DNA of 6,880 nucleotides from Pseudomonadota bacterium (GTDB lineage Bacteria > Pseudomonadota > Alphaproteobacteria > Parvibaculales > Parvibaculaceae): positions 1-6,880 of the forward strand of contig JAJXZC010000297.1 in assembly GCA_021780275.1 (NCBI GenBank), written 5' to 3'. The notes beneath the pieces were generated by a model, which saw only the letters and a program-made list of their open reading frames with translations, was not told the origin of the DNA and made no database searches. Position numbers and translations under genes: made by a program. Positions within the stretch are counted from its first letter, which is position 1. The number at the start of each line of letters is the position of its first letter. Below, piece after piece: positions 5,979 to 6,880 of the stretch.

Positions 5979-6434
5979 TTAAAACAGAATGCGCTGGCGA
6001 AAACGCTCCGCAAGATCGGGCGCTTGGAGCGCACGCACTTCACCGTCGACGGGATCAGCGGTCCGGCGCTGCAACAGCAGGTCAGGCTGGCCTCAACAAA
6101 GGCGAGGCGCGCAACGGGCTCGCCCGGGGCTGTGTTCTTTCATCGTCTCGGCGAAATCCGCGACTGCACCTTCGAAAATCAGAAATACCGGGCTTCCGGC
6201 CTCAATCTTCCCGCCGCCGCTGTCATCTTGTGGAACACCGTCTATCTCGGCCGCGCCGTCGCCGAACTGCGCGCCCGTGGCGAAGCAGTCGACGACGATC
6301 TGCTCGCCCATGTCGCCCCGCTCGGCTGGGAGCACATCGCCTTCAGCGGTGGCTACATCTGGCCGACAGAGCCGCTCGAATTTGTCTTCCGGCCTCTCCG
6401 AGGCCCGCGCTCAGCCGTCCTCGACGCGGCTTAG
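5979..6434 (+). pseudogene. tnpA: Tn3-family transposase TnpA, C-terminal remnant with two frameshifts
   Basis: The translation shows the last ~150 residues of a Tn3-type transposase: QNALAKTLRKIGRLERT, then GLNKGEARNGLAR, AVFFHRLGEIRDCTFENQ, VILWNTVYLGRAVAELRA, PLGWEHIAFSGGYIW and FRPLR before the TAG. The whole protein is about 1000 residues, so most is missing. The LNKGE block is in another frame: about one base is lost near 6087-6088, and an extra G sits in the run at 6126-6129, which restores the frame. LNKGE probably carries the catalytic glutamate of the DDE triad, so the 13 or so out-of-frame codons would matter even in a full-length copy. The stop codon lies within the terminal inverted repeat, as is usual in Tn3-family elements. 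The left end abuts the TniQ-like fragment, with no tnpR, res or left repeat visible. Confidence 0.88.
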
Positions 6435-6468
6435 CATACAATTTGGGGAAGATTCTGCGACGATCCCC
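6430..6468 (+). repeat. Right terminal inverted repeat of the Tn3-family remnant
   Basis: Read outward to inward on the minus strand, the 39 bp start GGGG, contain CGCAGAAT, and end GCTAAG. Tn501/Tn21-type 38-bp ends likewise start GGGG, carry a CAGAA block and end GCTAAG. The tnpA stop codon lies inside it, as expected. The outer edge at 6468 marks the transposon boundary. I see no partner repeat elsewhere in the window. Confidence 0.72.
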
Positions 6469-6588
6469 ATCCGACCGCCCGACGCGATCCCGATTGTTCG
6501 CGCAGCGTCCGGCCCGAAAGGCGGGGACGCACCGCCTCGGGGGAACAAGTTCGGGTTCATCGATCTGTATTCACCAAAGCGTCATCAA

Positions 6589-6611
6589 TTACAACAACCG
6601 CGCAGTTGTAA
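6589..6611. repeat. Inverted repeat upstream of the right-hand gene, possible operator
   Basis: TTACAAC (6589-6595) and GTTGTAA (6605-6611) are perfect 7-bp arms 9 bp apart, followed by very AT-rich sequence up to about 6640. The position about 95 nt before the start codon at 6705 suits a regulator site or promoter-proximal element. I cannot place a convincing -35/-10 pair, although TAATAT at 6634-6639 could be a -10 box. Chance occurrence is possible. Confidence 0.3.
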
Positions 6612-6704
6612 ATATATTACACAATATACGTCTTAATATTCCACATGGCACGCTGTACCGTGTTACGAAACAGATAATAAGCGACGCACTTAAAGAGGAT
6701 GCAC

Positions 6705-6880
6705 ATGAATATTGTCATCGAAAGCCCTGTTCTGCACTCAGATGAGCAGCCGTACCCAAATAAATGTCATTTGCCATTCATATTGTATCCGCCAGCAATG
6801 CATAAAGTTGAAAATGGGCATAGTTTCGTAACAGAGTATGCTGGTCTTGATCAGCAAGGGAGCGACTTTGTTCTTTATCT
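6705..6880 (+). CDS. Hypothetical protein, 5' part only (runs off the window end)
   Basis: An ATG at 6705 with AGAGGA 5 nt upstream opens a frame that stays clear for 58 codons to the window edge. The product begins MNIVIESPVLHSDEQPYPNK and includes CHLPFILYPPAMHKVENG. I recognise no family and see no signal peptide or membrane segment. Base use is distinctly AT-rich compared with the DUF1403-scpB operon, and it lies outside the Tn3 end, so it belongs to a different accessory segment. The strong ribosome site and the clean frame are the support. Confidence 0.55.
   Translation, partial: MNIVIESPVLHSDEQPYPNKCHLPFILYPPAMHKVENGHSFVTEYAGLDQQGSDFVLY

Noticed and set aside
4856..6043. 395-codon frame on the minus strand opposite scpB and through the TniQ-like region
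   Set aside because: It is out of frame with the Cys/His zinc motifs and antisense to ScpB; low-complexity content is typical of shadow frames.
6093..6335. 80-codon minus-strand frame over the Tn3 remnant
   Set aside because: Antisense of clear TnpA C-terminal sequence.
6513..6541. GC-rich hairpin (CCCGA, two-base bulge, GGCGG / CCGCCTCGGG) beyond the Tn3 end
   Set aside because: No T-run on either side, so it is not supported as an intrinsic terminator, and no other role can be argued.
1..6880. CRISPR array, tRNA or rRNA genes
   Set aside because: No regularly spaced repeats and no cloverleaf-like or rRNA-like sequence were seen.

Overview
The window is GC-rich overall. Its gene content (a DUF1403 protein, a ScpB homologue, alphaproteobacterial-style tyrosine recombinases and a Tn3-family remnant) suggests an alphaproteobacterium of the Rhizobiales/Hyphomicrobiales type. 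It looks like an accessory replicon (plasmid or chromid) or an integrated island. No replication origin, rRNA, tRNA or core metabolic gene is visible, so host and replicon type are inferences.

Layout. 1-409 (minus): start of a tyrosine recombinase running off the left edge, with its own promoter and a perfect lox/dif-like palindrome (490-520) just upstream of the -35 box. 521-903: gene-poor DNA. 910-1629 (plus): a vapBC toxin-antitoxin pair with promoter and candidate operator. 1701-2519 (plus): an AT-richer orphan gene, perhaps DUF5677-like. 2769-3872 (minus): a complete tyrosine recombinase with all catalytic residues. 3891-3923: a second palindrome with 13-bp arms and a 7-bp centre, between this recombinase and a divergent two-gene operon. 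3998-4969 and 4973-5695 (plus): a DUF1403 protein and a ScpB-like segregation/condensation protein, 3 nt apart. 5650-5978 (minus): the C-terminal part of a TniQ-like protein without a start. 5979-6468 (plus): the right end of a Tn3-family transposon (tnpA 3' end plus its 39-bp terminal repeat). 6705 onward (plus): an unrecognised gene cut by the window end.

The most interesting unit is 2769-5695. A tyrosine recombinase and a DUF1403-ScpB operon diverge from one palindromic site with the arm-spacer-arm geometry of a recombination core. The second recombinase has a related site with the same inner half-site bases (CGATAA-N7-TTATCG). I infer a replicon-maintenance module that couples site-specific recombination (for example dimer resolution) to an SMC-type segregation factor, with DUF1403 as the unknown partner. 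The vapBC pair between the two sites fits a stabilisation or cassette-cargo role. The right part (5650-6468) is a scar: two broken mobile-element genes joined back to back.
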